Shown here: piece by piece, positions 33,440 through 45,984 of the stretch
How the letters are laid out: each line of letters starts with the position of its first letter
How positions within the stretch are numbered: position 1 is the first letter of the stretch
From: Hydra vulgaris
Lineage: Eukaryota > Cnidaria > Hydrozoa > Anthoathecata > Hydridae
Length of the DNA: 64,000 nt
NCBI RefSeq assembly: GCF_038396675.1
Contig: NC_088926.1
Span: 15,173,501-15,237,500, forward strand
Direction: 5' to 3'
Notes under the pieces: model-generated
What the model saw: only the letters and a program-made list of their open reading frames with translations
Database searches by the model: none
What the model was told of the DNA's origin: nothing
Translations under genes and position numbers: made by a program

Positions 33440-33838
33440 AAAGCAAGGGAAGGTTACCCTTGATAAAAACAAGTTTGTCAAAGCTGTCAGGTTCGACCGC
33501 TTAGGCCTCAAGATATCTGAACCACTACTGAACAGCCTCTCCACAGCTGCGGAGGAGGGGAGGGGGGTGTTGTACTTGAGGAACATATCCAACCAGGCAA
33601 CTCTGTGGAGCAGGGGGAACTGGTCATAAGAGACACGTAGTTTACTGTTCACTCTGATTCTGTTCCACTCATCGTAAGCTTTTTCAATGTCCTCCTCAAG
33701 GACACCCTTTCTTGCCAACAGATCGTCGTAGTCCCTCATGTACTTGAAGGGGTCCTCCTCATCTTCTTTCTGCATCTGGCCAGTCTCTCCACCAGTCTCT
33801 TCTCCAGGGCTGGCCCTGATCACCATCTGATTCATCAT
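33440..33838 (-). pseudogene. hAT transposase, C-terminal dimerisation domain
   Basis: Minus strand: KEDEEDPFKYMRDYDDL, WNRIRVNSKLRVSYDQFPLL, HRVAWLDMFLKYNTPLPSSA, AVERLFSSGSDILRPKRSNL. The P.SSA.VERLFS...I...R..L block is the hAT C-terminal signature. N-terminal BED and catalytic regions are absent, replaced by retrotransposon DNA upstream. Non-autonomous now. Confidence 0.85.
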
Positions 33839-34530
33839 CCATCATCATCTATTTCATCATAAAAACTTTTTACTTTTTTATCTTTACTATAAATTAGACA
33901 GTTCATGTTGAAATCTCCAATTATAAAAGTAATTTTGTTTTCTTTGCTACCTTTGTGAATGATATTACGCTGTAAAAAGAAACTAAGATTTTCAAACGCA
34001 CCATCTGGTGGTCTATAACAGCAGCTTAATAGAATACTTTTTTTTTTATTGTTTAAAATTTCAATAGTTACGATTTCTTTATCACCGTCAGAAACACACA
34101 TATCATTCCTAATATGATATACAATGTGTTCCTTAACGTAAATCAGAACTCCTCCACCCCGTTTATTTGTTTGTCTTTCTAACAAAATTGTTTCAAAACC
34201 TGGAAGATGGAAAATGGAATTTTTTTTAAACTCATTCGAAGAAATCCATGTTTCTGTTAAGCAAATTATATTAAAAATATTTTCAGTTTCATCTAAAAAA
34301 TCACAAAACTTTTCAAAATTTTTATTCAGACTTCTAATATTAATGTGAAGGATTCTGATTTTTTGATTTTCAGTGCCGTTTTTATTAAGAAATTCTTTTA
34401 ACTTATTGGGATAAAGATAAGAACAATGTGTGTTCACATCATTAAAAAAGTTGACATCTGGATCTGAATTAAGATCTGATTTTAAGTATTTATCATGAAA
34501 ATTAAAAGTAAAGGATTCGTAGTCATCCAT
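33839..34530 (-). pseudogene. Non-LTR ORF2 endonuclease fragment inside hAT A
   Basis: Starts at ATG 34530 (MDDYESFTFNFHDKYL). APE endonuclease motifs: RILHINIRSLNKNFEKF, IICLTETWISSNEF, NKRGGGVLIYV, LLSCCYRPPDG, FIIGDFNMNCL. The frame stops matching after KVKSFYDEID, where it meets hAT sequence at a GATGATGATGG run. The SDH motif, RT and 3' end are missing: 3' truncation, the reverse of the usual 5' truncation. Confidence 0.85.
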
Positions 34531-34578
34531 TTTTGTTTTTAAATTTGATTATAGAATATTAAAAGAATTCCTTTATAA

Positions 34579-35279
34579 TTATAGGCCACGAATAATTAAT
34601 TTATTGTAAGTTACTTTAGCAAACTTACCTTTCGCTCGCAATTCCTTCGCTTCTTTGAAAAGCTTTCTTCGTAAATTTATTGTAAAATCGCTAAAGTCTT
34701 CGTTAACGTACAACCGCTCGTTCCAAAGCTTCATCGTCGTATATTTGTTTAACACTAGGGCTTTGTCTTTGTAGTTTTGAAATCGAACAACTATTGATCT
34801 GTTTTTTCCTGTTTCTTTTCCAACTCGATGGGCTCTATCTATTAAAATATTTTCTTGTATATGAAGCTTCGTATTGAGGAATTCTTTGATTTTTTGTTCA
34901 CTTTCTTCCCGAGTTTCGTTAGCTTTATCTTCAATCCCAACAAATCTCAAGTTGTTTCTACGGCTTCTGTCTTCTAGTTATGCTATTTTCTCTTCAATGT
35001 TATTGTTTCCATTTTCAATATTACTTATATCTGGTGATTTTTTCGACTCTGTTTTTTTTAATTCTGTAAGTTCAATTATTATTTTATCATAGCTTTTGCT
35101 TATAAATTCAACAGCTTTCTGTACCTCAGATAATTTTTTTTTAATGTAAAGTTTTCATCTTTTAAGGTATTAAATTTAATTTCCATTTTTTCCATCCGAT
35201 CATTAAAAATTTTCATCATAGTATTCTCATGATTTTCAAGGATTTCTTTAAGTTGTGCTGGTGTAAAGTTTTTCGCCAT
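34579..35279 (-). pseudogene. Non-LTR ORF1 (coiled coil and RNA-binding domain) inside hAT A
   Basis: Starts at ATG 35279 (MAKNFTPAQLKEILENHE). A heptad-rich coiled coil follows (FNTLKDENFTLKKKLSEVQK), then one stop codon (IA*LEDRSRRNN, near 34980), then the L1-type RRM and C-terminal domain: RRNNLRFVGIEDKA, DRAHRVGKETGKNRSIVVRF, NYKDKALVLNK, RRKLFKEAKELRAKGKFAK. Except for the stop the frame is whole. It precedes ORF2 by about 50 bases, the same layout as 11830-12165. Confidence 0.82.
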
Positions 35280-36660
35280 TATTATAAGTTTTTTAAAACG
35301 CTCTTAAAAACACGTCCGTTCGCGGTGAAAATTGCGGTGAAAAAAAACTTAACTGAAAAAAAAAAAAAAACTTAACTTAACAGACTTAACTGCTGTTAAA
35401 AGCACAGAGACACTCAGACTCTTCTGGTGATACTCAGAACGATGAAATGAATGCAGCAAGGACCCAGCGAGAGCGGAGTTAGTATTTTAAATTGTTCAAA
35501 TTACGCGCCACCTGTCCAAGAATGCCGCGGAAGGCTGTCTAAATGTCGTCTTTTTCGTGAAAAATACTCCAGTTTTGAAATTCAAAATATTAAATATATG
35601 AACATTTTAAAAAATAGAAGTCAGATAATTTAGTCCGATAGTTTTGAGTCGGTCCGATAATTTAGTCCGATAGTTTAAAAAAAAATTTTATTACGATAAT
35701 TTTTCTTTGATCCGATAATTATCGCTTTATCGGAAGTTCAACTTTGCCGGTCCGATAATCGATAGTCCGATAGTTAGGTTAGTCCGATAATCGATAATTT
35801 TTTCTTAATCCGATAATTATCGATTATCGGAACTTTTATCGGAAGTGCCCACCTTTGGTAAATATTTATAAAAATAACAATAAGCAATAGTAATGACAAC
35901 AAAATATATAATAGAAATTCAAAAAAAAAAAAAAAAAAAACTAAAGACAACAAAAATTGATTATAGAAATTATAAACATTTACTATATTTTTTAAATAAA
36001 AAGTAGAATAATCTAGTTTTAAAGGTTGAGAATGAATTGAGAGCTTTTAGTTCATAAGGAAGGTTGTTCCAAGTTTTAATGCTTTGATATTTTATAGATT
36101 TATGCCTGTATCTATGAGAGCAGTGTTTAGAGACAGACAGGTTTAAATTACTATTGGAACGAAGGTGATAAAGAGTGTTATCAACTTCGTTCAATATTTA
36201 TTGAAAGACAGCTAACATTAATTGATTTGTTAAGTTTAATTTTTTAAGCTTAAAAAAACTTACATTAAAGTACTAGGAGAAATAAGAAAAAAAATGGCGT
36301 CAGTAGCGTATATAGCTATATTTTGTCTATATAGACAACACAAGAACAATCAAAACAAAAAATTGTTGTCATATAGAATTTTTTTGCAATTGTTTGTGAT
36401 TTAAAATTATTATATGAAGTTTAAAACTAGTTTAAGTTAGTTTTTCTAGCAGTTAACTAGTTAAAAAATCAAATCTGTCAATATAAATTTCTAGCAGTTA
36501 ACTGCTAGAAATTTAAATTGACATATTTGATTTTTCTATTAGCAGTTTTTGTACGGTAACAGTGACTAAAAACATACCATAAACAATATTATGTGTAAGT
36601 AAACAATCATTTTCAATGATACTCAAATTTTGTTCACAGGCTTCTAAATTAAAAAGTATA

Positions 36661-37024
36661 TTAATAACTATATAATATATTTATTACATTTATTTTGTTT
36701 ACAACATTGTTATAAACAAAATGAATGTAATAAGTTCTGCATTTATTAAACTGAAAATGTTTATATATTATGTTACCTTTTATATTTCCGCTTTCATCAT
36801 CAGAGCTTATTTCATCAGAACTGCTGAGATTCAAATTTTCACCATATATAGATAAATCCATAATCTTTGTTTTTGTTTGCTTTAATAATCCTTAGATTTT
36901 AATATCACGTTTCCTCATAATATCACGTTTCTTTATTCGCTGTTTTGAATTAACTCGAATAAATAAGTTAACGGCCGCCGAAAAAGTCGACCTACTTTGG
37001 AGTTATGTTAACGTCTGCTAACCC
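36661..37024 (-). mobile_element. Element X, left terminal segment (copy 2, inverted)
   Basis: The inverse of 13181-13430 almost base for base from 37024 inward, including the ATG frame at 36861 (MDLSIYGENLNL, SSDEISSDDESGN). After GGAAAT the two copies differ: IKG and a GTAACATAA donor-like sequence here, VVRKAW in copy 1. A palindrome (TTATTACATT...AATGTAATAA, 36680-36735) lies just inside. Confidence 0.65.
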
Positions 37025-37320
37025 CGCACAACGGCAAAAAAATAAAAAACAAAAAATACAAAAAAATATAAAACCAAAAAACACAGAAAAATATATAATC
37101 AAAAATCACAAAATAATAAAAAATAAAAAATACAAAAAATATATAATAATATAAAAAAAAAAATAGAAAATGTATATATTTACGAACATTTGTAAAAACT
37201 ATATATTGTAAAACTATAGAAAACCCGAGTTAATGTATTTTTAAAAAAAAAATTGTAAATATTTATTATTTTGTAATAAAAGAAAAAAAAAAAAAAAAGA
37301 AAAAAAAAAAGGATGTCCGA
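37025..37320. repeat. A-rich low-complexity stretch
   Basis: Mostly AAAAATA/CAAAAAA-type sequence, no gene. Confidence 0.7.
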
Positions 37321-37574
37321 GTTAGCTTGTCTTTTGAGCTTGTTTATAACATTATTCTAGCTTTTGCTTCTCTCAAATTTGATGTAAAATATTCCCAAAA
37401 TCAAACAGTAAAATCATTTTTAGATTAAAAAGTTTTATTATGCATTGTTTTTGTAGAGTGTTTTAAAGATACAAAGATTTTTTATGTGTAAAGATTGCAT
37501 ACAAACAATTAAAGGAGGAGAGTGTGCGGGGAAGGGGGTGTTCTACCCCCACAAAGAAGATGATTTTCAAGTTA

Positions 37575-38995
37575 CAGTCGGTTTTTTGACAAATTTAGCG
37601 GGATAGTCGGGTAAAGTGTGTACACAAAATAAATGTGAAAAAATAAGCACGTCATTTTTTTTCAGTGGTTGTATTAAAATCTTTTTAATTGTTTTGTATT
37701 TTGTTTACAACGTGTTGTGGTTTCAAAAAAATATGTTAGTATTTGGATTTAACTTGAAATTAGTTTTAAAAATGACAAAAGATGAAGAAGTAAGAGAAGA
37801 AATTTTGCACAAATATTTACAAAATCCTTATAGTAGCTACAATTCGATAGCAAAATCGTTGCAAATACATCCATACACCGTTAGTCGTGTTATTCAACGT
37901 TTTTCTCAAACAAAATCGATCAAACGCAAATCTGGTGGCAGAAAAAAGGAAGGTTTTAAAGATATAAAACTAGTTAGAAAACTGGTTAACAGTTTGAAGA
38001 ATAACCCAAGCCTTTCACTAAGGGAACGCGCAAAAATATATGGATTATCTCATAGTTTTGTTGCAAAAGTTAGAAACAAACATGGTTTCATTCTTTCAAA
38101 GCACAAAAAGTGCCCAACCGTTATAAAACTCAACAAAAAAATGCAAGAACCCGCGGCAGAAAGTTGTATGACAATTTTATTTCTAAAAATTTTTGTATTA
38201 TTGAAGACGATGAAACTTATATCAAGTACGATCATCAACAAATTCCTGGTGCTGTTTATTATATTGCCAAATATAGAGGAAAAGCAGATAAGAATTTTAA
38301 ATGCACAAAACATGACAAGTTCGCTAAAAAAGCTTTGATTTGGCAAGCTATTTGCAGTTGTGGCAAACAATCAGCACCTTATATTTCTCAGTCCACACTT
38401 TCTGGTCAAATATATGTTAAAGAATGTTTACAAAAACAGCCTTTTACCTCTCATTAAACTACGCAATAACAGACCTGTGTTCTGGCCTGATTTAGCTTCA
38501 ATTCATTATTGTAAACTAGCTATGGAATGGTAAAAAGAATAATGTGAAATTTGTGCCTAAAACAGAAAATCCTCCAAACTGCCTAGAATTGAGAGTTATT
38601 GAAAAGTACTGGGCTATTATTAAAAGAAAAATGAAAAAAACAAAAAAACTTTGCAGAAACATTAAAGATATTAAAATATTTATCAAAAGAATTAAATAGC
38701 TTTGATTCTTATTCTGTGCGCAAGCTTATGGGTACCACTAAAGCAAAAACTCGAAATTTTATTAGATTCCCACAGGAATAATTAAATTTTTTTTGATGTT
38801 TAATCTTCTTATATTATTTATAATCTTCTTATATTTATAATCTTCTTATATTATATTTTAATGTTTAATCTTCTTATATTATTATGTATTAAAATTATTA
38901 CTTGGTTCGAAATAAAAATTGAGGAGTACTTTTTTTTAGTTGTTTTTTACTTTCACATTTATTTCGTGTACTTGCTTTATTTGACACAATCCAGT
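37575..38995 (+). mobile_element. Tc1/mariner-type transposon
   Basis: Inverted pair: GTACACAAAATAAATGTGAAA (37620-37640) and TTTCACATTTATTTCGTGTAC (38951-38971), one mismatch. A looser match (CAGTCGG, TTTGACAAAT/ATTTGACACA) extends outward to about 37575 and 38998. A single transposase gene lies between. Confidence 0.75.
37772..38782 (+). pseudogene. Tc1/mariner transposase, frameshifted
   Basis: ATG 37772: MTKDEEVREEILHKYLQNP, a helix-turn-helix (SYNSIAKSLQIHPYTVSRVI), RKSGGRKKEGF, a second HTH-like part (SLSLRERAKIYGLSHSFVAK). The frame shifts near 38130; then CIIEDDETYIKYDHQ (first catalytic Asp), then FWPDLASIHYCKLAMEW (second Asp region), VPKTENPPNCLELRVIEKYW (final region of a DDE catalytic domain), ending at about 38782. 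Single-base shifts near 38130, 38440 and 38530 break it. Recently dead copy by its overall readability. Confidence 0.8.
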
Positions 38996-39009
38996 CGGGT
39001 GAATTTTAG

Positions 39010-39944
39010 TTTTTAAGGACCATTTTTATTTTTTATTTTAAAGGTTGTGGCGAGTGAGACTCAAGTCTTACTCGCAGTGCACTTATTTAAACATAGTACT
39101 TATCATCACTAGCACAGTATTATCATAGCAACTTAGCATCAAACACTTATTTAAACATAGCGGTGGAATTTATGACCTCAAAATCTTTTTTTTTTTTTCA
39201 ACAAACATTATCATTACTTCAATAACCACAAATATTGTTAGTACTTCAATGAACATTATGTATTAAGTTCTTTATTTTTATTGCTAACTATATTTTTAAA
39301 TAGTCTTTACTTTTTGCCTTTCATTAATCAATAACGTCTTTAAATCAAGAAAAAATTGTAAAATACTGTAAATATTCAATCAAATCTTTTTATATTTAAA
39401 TTTACAGTTTTCAGTAATTTGTAGGCCAATTTAAAAGATATTGAAAAATGTTCCATCCCCTTTTGGGATGGGGTGCACATAATGTTAAGCCTTAAACAAA
39501 GCTTGCTACTGCAAATTATCGTAGTTGCTACTTAAAGTTATAATAAAAAAACTCAACAAAATACCAAAAAAAGCGTTTTTCAAAGGGGACTTACTAAAAC
39601 TTTTATAATCCATTTCAAAATATTTTATCATAAAATTGTCCATAACCACTGCCTGAATAAGACATAAAATTTTACCCGTTAATTATAAAATAAAGAAATT
39701 TCCAAAATTTCAGAAAATTTTCCAGAAATTTTCAACCCTAGTTTGAATAGTTTTATGATCAAAATAATATTTACTCAACGTTAACTTTGATATGTTAGAT
39801 TTCAAGCAAACAAAAGATAAAATTAAAGTTCAAGTTGAATCATTTAAATCTAATATAAAGTTTTTTTTTGTTTCTTATAATTTTAAAACAAAAAGATAAA
39901 ATTTCAAACAAAAGATAAAATCAAAGTTCAAGTCGAATAAATCT
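39010..39944. other. No gene; local duplications
   Basis: CAAACAAAAGATAAAAT(T/C)AAAGTTCAAGT occurs at about 39807 and 39905. CATTTAAATCTAATAT occurs at 39840 and again at 40321, on the other side of the TA array. TTAGCATCAAACACTTATTTAAACATAG-type copies lie near 39085 and 39140. Confidence 0.55.
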
Positions 39945-39952
39945 GTAAAAAT

Positions 39953-40782
<830 letters not shown>

Positions 40783-40789
40783 GTTTAAA

Positions 40790-41740
40790 TCATTGTTACA
40801 GTTTTTTGACTTTTGTTACTAAAATTTATTTGTTTAATATTTATAATCTAGTCTCTATTATTTAATATTAGAGTATTATCTATTATTTAATAGATATTAG
40901 AGATCATAATTATGATTCATTATTTATAATAAAAAGTAGCATTTTTTTTTTTTGTTTTTTATCGTTTTTTAACATTTATATTTATCTCTGTTTTGTTTTA
41001 TTTTGTTGAAAAATTTGCCCTACTGAAATGTGTCAAAACTATATAATTTAAAGAAACCGACTATTGAAAACAATCGTTTTGAGGCGTTTGTCATTCCCTC
41101 CCCCTCCCTCACCTTACTAAAAATTGCCCCTGTTGGTATATCATGAAATCTTATATTACATAAAGCATTCTTGAACTTCGTATAATTTCATTAAAATTGG
41201 AAATATTATATAATACTTCTTTATCAAAATCTTTTTTTTTTGATGAAAATTACTTTTGCTAAAAGAAAAATGTTTCTTGTTTTATTATGAAACTCAATAT
41301 ACATTTTTTATTATCATTCATCATTATCAAATTAAACAATAGCTGAAGTTTGAATATTTTTTGATGTTGAACTATAGATTTGTGATAAGATTTTTTTCTG
41401 TCGTTGATCTTTTTACAAGTTAATATTTTTTTTCCATTTAAACTTAGTTCTTTATCCTCGACAACTTGTGCGATGTTGTCATGGATTAAGAATTAACTAA
41501 TTCAATCCTCTTCTCTTGGTTAGCTTCAATATAACATTTTAACTGCTGCGAAAATTAATAACTTTCGTTTACTTTCTTCTTAATGTTTAATGCCACATTT
41601 GATTTTTAATTTTTTTAAAAGATCAAAAAACCACTCTTATTAGTGGGTTAACTCTAAAAGTTTTCTTCTCATTTGTATAATTTTACTTTGTTGTATTTTT
41701 TTGTATGTTATGTCTAATAATAACTGAAATGTTTAGTAAT
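40790..41740. other. No gene recognised
   Basis: AT-rich. Includes an imperfect TATTATTTAATATTAGAG duplication near 40856-40890. Confidence 0.45.
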
Positions 41741-41744
41741 AATC

Positions 41745-41895
41745 GCAAATGAAGTAACAAATATAATATGTCGTAAAAACTATAATATATTGTAATAACT
41801 TCAATATGTAGTAATAACTATAACATATAGTAATAATTGTAATATGTAATAATAAATGTAATGTGTAATAGTAACTGTAATATGTAGTAATCAGA
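41745..41895 (+). repeat. Minisatellite, period about 21 bp
   Basis: About seven imperfect units of AATATGTAGTAATAACTATA-type sequence, tandem. Confidence 0.8.
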
Positions 41896-42500
41896 GGCGT
41901 AGCTACCGTGAAGCAGTCAGAGCAAATGCTCCAAACGCACAAATTATTAGGGCGCACTTTTTTCTATATTCCTATCCTCGAATCATTGCAAGGTATAAAG
42001 TCAAGTGAGGAACTTAATTTCCTGGTGAAAATAATCGGCATGGAAAACAAAATAATCCTGTCTTTGCTTGGCTAAATACAAGTTAATCTCGCGAGAAGGG
42101 TTCCCCATTCGGCATTCTGCTTTTCAAAACTGACATTGGAAATATGCGATTTCCATTATCTTTTGACATTTTCAGCGGGAAAGGAATGTGACCAGCCATG
42201 ACAAACCTTTCTAGCTGAGTTGAGGAAAAATGTCAAATGGCTGCATTAAAGCTGGTCCAACAATGCTATTGGTCTTGGTAGAAGTATTATCACTATCACT
42301 AATTTACTGTCTTTAAAAGTGACTAATCTGTTGTTACTGTCACTGTCAGCTTTATTACCAGTAACAAAAAATTGGATACAATCATTTTGCTGTGTTGAGC
42401 TAGTGGAAAGAGCATTTGATGTCTCGGGAGAAGCTGTAGTTCTAACATCAAATAATGTTTGCCTCCCTTTTTGTAGAACCACTTTTTTTACTTTGCTGCT
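41892..42500 (-). pseudogene. Possible hAT-family fragment
   Basis: CAGAGGCGTAGCTACCGTGAAG at 41892 resembles ends of hAT elements. The minus-strand frame 42500-42246 (VLQKGRQTLFDVRTTASPET) has the lysine/glutamine-rich start seen before ZMYM/DUF4371-type hAT transposases. Both points rest on memory of family appearance only. Confidence 0.25.
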
Positions 42501-42562
42501 TTTTAACTTTGATGCTCCTAATGGATATGTGCGTTTTATTTTTATTTTTCTAGATACTTTCG

Positions 42563-42829
<267 letters not shown>

Positions 42830-42861
42830 ACCATAAAGAGAACTTATATATATATATATAA

Positions 42862-44391
42862 GGCCATAAAGAGAACTTCCTAGATAGCCCAACTGTTAGA
42901 CTAATTAATCCTGCTAAAAATGAGATAGGAAGAATTTCAAAATCTATTGTATCCAACATTAATTCCGAGCTGAGAAAGAAGCTATTTTTAAACCAATGGC
43001 AAAACACTCAAAATGTTATACATTGGTTTCAAACCATAAAAGAAAAGCAATTCTGTAAGTTCTTAGTCTTTGATATTAATGAAAACCTACTAAAAAATGC
43101 AATAACTTTTGCAGAGCAACATCTAACAATAAATAGCGAACAAAAGAGTTTTATACACCATGCAAGAAAATCATTATTATTTAGCAATGGAACTGCTCGG
43201 ATTAAGAAAATGGGAGGATTATTCGATGTCACTATGGGGGCCTTTGATGGCGCGGAGGTTTGCGAATTAGTTGGGATTTTTATTTTGCATCAAATCTCGC
43301 AGTTTTATGATAAAAGCAATTTCGGCATATATCGAGATGATGGACTAGCTATGTTTAGGAATAAAAGTGGTCAGAAAATGGAGAGGATAAAGAAACATTT
43401 TGAACAAATTTTTAAAAATAACAATCTTCTTATCTCTATTAAATGTAATTTGAAAATAGTTAACTATCTCGATTTAACGCTAAACCTTAACGATGGTTTT
43501 TTTCAGCCATATCGCAAACCAGATAATATACTGAATTATATACATATTAGTTCTAACCATCCACCGAGTGTAATTAAAAGTATTCCTAAGACTATTGAAT
43601 TAAGATTATCAGCAGCATCGTCGAGTGAATCGATTTTTAAAGAAAGTATTCCTCCTTATCAAGAAGCCTTGAAAAAATCGGGTTACAATTGCGAACTTGC
43701 ATTCCATCCAAGTATAAAATCAACAAACGGCAACCATAAACGCAAGATAATTTGGTATAATCCTCCTTTCAGTGCAAATGTTGTTACAAAAATAGGTAAA
43801 TGTTTTTTGAACCTCATCGACCTCCACTTTCCAGTTAACCACAGACTTCGTAAAATATTTAATAGAAACACAATCAAAATAAGTTATTCCTGCATGCCAA
43901 ACATAAAATCCATTATTAACTCTCACAACAAAAGCATTTTACATAACGAGGCAAAAACTAATGAAAAAACCAAATGTCCCATGAACAACCATTGCCTTTC
44001 AAATTACATTGTTTATCAGGCCACCATTTATTCAAATAATCCGGAATATAAAGAAAAAGTGTATTTTGGAATTAGCGAAACACCTTTTAAAGTTCGGTAT
44101 GCAAACCACTTAAAAGCTTTTAATGCAGTTAGGTACAAGAATGATACAGAGCTATTAAAAGAAGTATGGAAATTAAAAGAAAATAACTTTACACCTTTTG
44201 TTAGATGGAGGATTGTTAAAAAATGCAAACCATACAACCCAACATCAAGAGTTTGTAACATTTGTTTGAAGGAGAAGTTCCAAAATTTGATGTATAAAGG
44301 AGAAAACCTACTAAATACAAGAAGCGAAATAATCTCGAAGTGCAGGCACAAAAATAAGTTTCTTATTTCCTCTTTTGATACCGAAGATTGA
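42862..44391 (+). CDS. Penelope-like retroelement: RT and GIY-YIG endonuclease (5' truncated)
   Basis: An open frame from just after a short TA run (stop at 42859) to TGA 44389-44391, about 509 codons. N-terminal part: [42 protein letters not shown] (first catalytic Asp), [31 protein letters not shown]. Catalytic pair in [13 protein letters not shown]; then [31 protein letters not shown]-terminal [45 protein letters not shown], then CNICLKEKF. Penelope-type RTs resemble telomerase and the nuclease nicks DNA for priming. The RT is shorter than typical after FDI and lacks an N-terminal part, so activity is doubtful although the frame is open. Confidence 0.85.
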   Translation, partial: GHKENFLDSPTVRLINPAKNEIGRISKSIVSNINSELRKKLFLNQWQNTQNVIHWFQTIKEKQFCKFLVFDINENLLKNAITFAEQHLTINSEQKSFIHHARKSLLFSNGTARIKKMGGLFDVTMGAFDGAEVCELVGIFILHQISQFYDKSNFGIYRDDGLAMFRNKSGQKMERIKKHFEQIFKNNNLLISIKCNLKIVNYLDLTLNLNDGFFQPYRKPDNILNYIHISSNHPPSVIKSIPKTIELRLSAASSSESIFKESIPPYQEALKKSGYNCELAFHPSIKSTNGNHKRKIIWYNPPFSANVVTKIGKCFLNLIDLHFPVNHRLRKIFNRNTIKISYSCMPNIKSIINSHNKSILHNEAKTNEKTKCPMNNHCLSNYIVYQATIYSNNPEYKEKVYFGISETPFKVRYANHLKAFNAVRYKNDTELLKEVWKLKENNFTPFVRWRIVKKCKPYNPTSRVCNICLKEKFQNLMYKGENLLNTRSEIISKCRHKNKFLISSFDTED

Positions 44392-44399
44392 TCCTGGTT

Positions 44400-45085
44400 G
44401 GTTTACGTCACGTTTATGTTACGTTATACTAAATTTACATATACGTTAAAATTTTGTTTCCATGGAGTCATTAGAACTCACGCCACCGTAACTCTAACTG
44501 TAATTTAACGTTTAATTTTTAATTTTGTAATATATGGCTGATGATTGTCGTTAGGCATGAAATTTAAAGTTCCATAATAAAAGTTTTTTCATTACCGTTT
44601 TTAATTATAATTATAAATCGCTCTGTTTAGAAATTTATATATAACCAAAATAAATTTCCTAAATATTGAGCACTTTTAAACGAACAAGAGTTATTATTTT
44701 AATACAACACTAAATCAAACGATATAAATATATATATATATATATTATACATACTGAAATAGCCTGCCGCTAGGGGCTTCAGTTAATACATCAACTGAAA
44801 AATAGCCTGACTCGCAACGGAGTGCTGCTACATATATGATAAAATAATTTCATCTTGATATTTATGATAATTTAAAAAATATCATGTTATATTTTTTCAT
44901 ATTTTTTCTTGTATTCTAGAGGGGGTTGTAAATTTTACATGTTCATAACTTTTTAAAAAACTGTAGACAAATTCAGTATAAGATAATGAAACAAAATATT
45001 TTATTAACTCATTAGAGTGTGTCAATTTTCCTTTTTTTTCCATCTAGATTTGGTTTTTACACTTATAAGCATAATTTTACATACA
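44400..45085. other. 3' flank of the Penelope-like element; no gene
   Basis: AT-rich. A short TA run lies at 44728-44745 and a GC-richer patch (GCCTGCCGCTAGGGGCTTCA) near 44762. Confidence 0.45.
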
Positions 45086-45088
45086 ATG

Positions 45089-45660
45089 GTACTTAGTGGA
45101 CCATTAGTGATAGCCGCCAAAAGCGGCTAACTTATGACTAACTACTATATCACATGTTGGAAAGTTATCGTCAGCCACTTTTAGCCAATGCTTGTAATGG
45201 TCCACTAAGTAACCGATGAGCAAAACTCGAATAAAACGCTCAAAATGACTATATAGGTCCACTACAAATCCAATACAAAAATGTTTGGTAGCTAATGTAA
45301 TTCAAATATTACAATTTGTTATGCATTTTGTGAAACAATTAAAGTAACCAGTCAAAGTACTAAATATCCAATACGGCTAAAAATAGCCAGCAAACATTGC
45401 TGTTGTGGATTTGCAGTGGACCTATACAGGAATTTTGAGCGGTTCATTGGAGTTTTGCTTATTGGTTATTTAGTGGACCACTAATTGCATCTGCTATAAG
45501 TAGCGAACCGATAACTTTTTAGCATAAAATATAGTGGCTAGTCATCTACCAGCCACTCTTGGCGTCTGCAACTTATGGTCCACTAAGTAACCAATGAGCA
45601 AAGCTACAGTGGAACGCTAAAAATGTCTATATTGGTCCAATGAAATTCCGCTATTACATG
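45089..45660. mobile_element. Fold-back element of alternating inverted units
   Basis: The segment 45089-45273 recurs inverted at about 45411-45590, and part of it recurs forward again at about 45575-45650. Anchors: TGGTCCACTAAGTAACC(G/A)ATGAG at 45199 and 45574, and the inverse GGTTATTTAGTGGACCA at 45464; GTGGCTGACGATAACTTT-type blocks also invert. A compound palindrome made by a foldback or MITE mechanism. Confidence 0.7.
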
Positions 45661-45665
45661 TTTGC

Positions 45666-45712
45666 TAATGAAGAGTCTGTTTATTAATTCCTAATAAATA
45701 GACTCTTCATTA
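45666..45712. repeat. Hairpin, about 21-bp arms
   Basis: TAATGAAGAGTCTGTTTATTA and TAATAAATAGACTCTTCATTA with a TTCC-type loop; one mismatch. Confidence 0.85.
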
Positions 45713-45984
45713 TGTTAAATATCTTGTAGACGAGGTAAAACTTCATTCTTTGTTACATTCATATAACGAGTCTTTATGCAAAAAGATACAAGTTTGCTTT
45801 GTAAAAATCACTCTTCTAAAAGATATATTGTTATTTTATTTTTATTTTTAAAATTTTTATGTTAAAATCAGGCTGTTTTGGCAAGTGCATACAAACTATT
45901 ATTTAGAAACAAATTCTAAAGTTTGGTGAAGGTGTTAAACAGTTAGATTAAGTTAGATTTACGCGCTCATTAGATATTATTACG

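Larger units (their letters stand above)
32858..35857 (-). mobile_element. hAT element A, 3.0 kb
   Basis: The ends CAAAGGTGGGCAC... and ...GTGCCCACCTTTG are inverted and flanked by GTAAATAT on both sides (32850-32857 and 35858-35865): a perfect 8-bp target duplication, diagnostic of hAT. Each end carries about 200 bases of subterminal copies of TCCGATAATCGATAGTCCGA-type units in both orientations. The interior holds a hAT transposase C-terminus and a captured 5' part of a non-LTR retrotransposon. Confidence 0.92.
32550..36194 (-). mobile_element. Non-LTR retrotransposon 3' end, split by a hAT insertion
   Basis: Minus strand from 36194: DNTLYHLRSNSNLNLSVSKH, SIKYQSIKTWNNLPYELKAL, NSFSTFKTRLFYFLFKKY (RT C-terminal block with WN.LP), stop near 35970. 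A 3' UTR-like AT-rich region resumes beyond the hAT element (32858-35857) and ends near 32555 in tandem ATTG units (GATCAATCAATCAAT on the plus strand), the short-repeat tail of CR1/RTE-type elements. The hAT target duplication confirms that the two halves were once joined. Confidence 0.65.
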
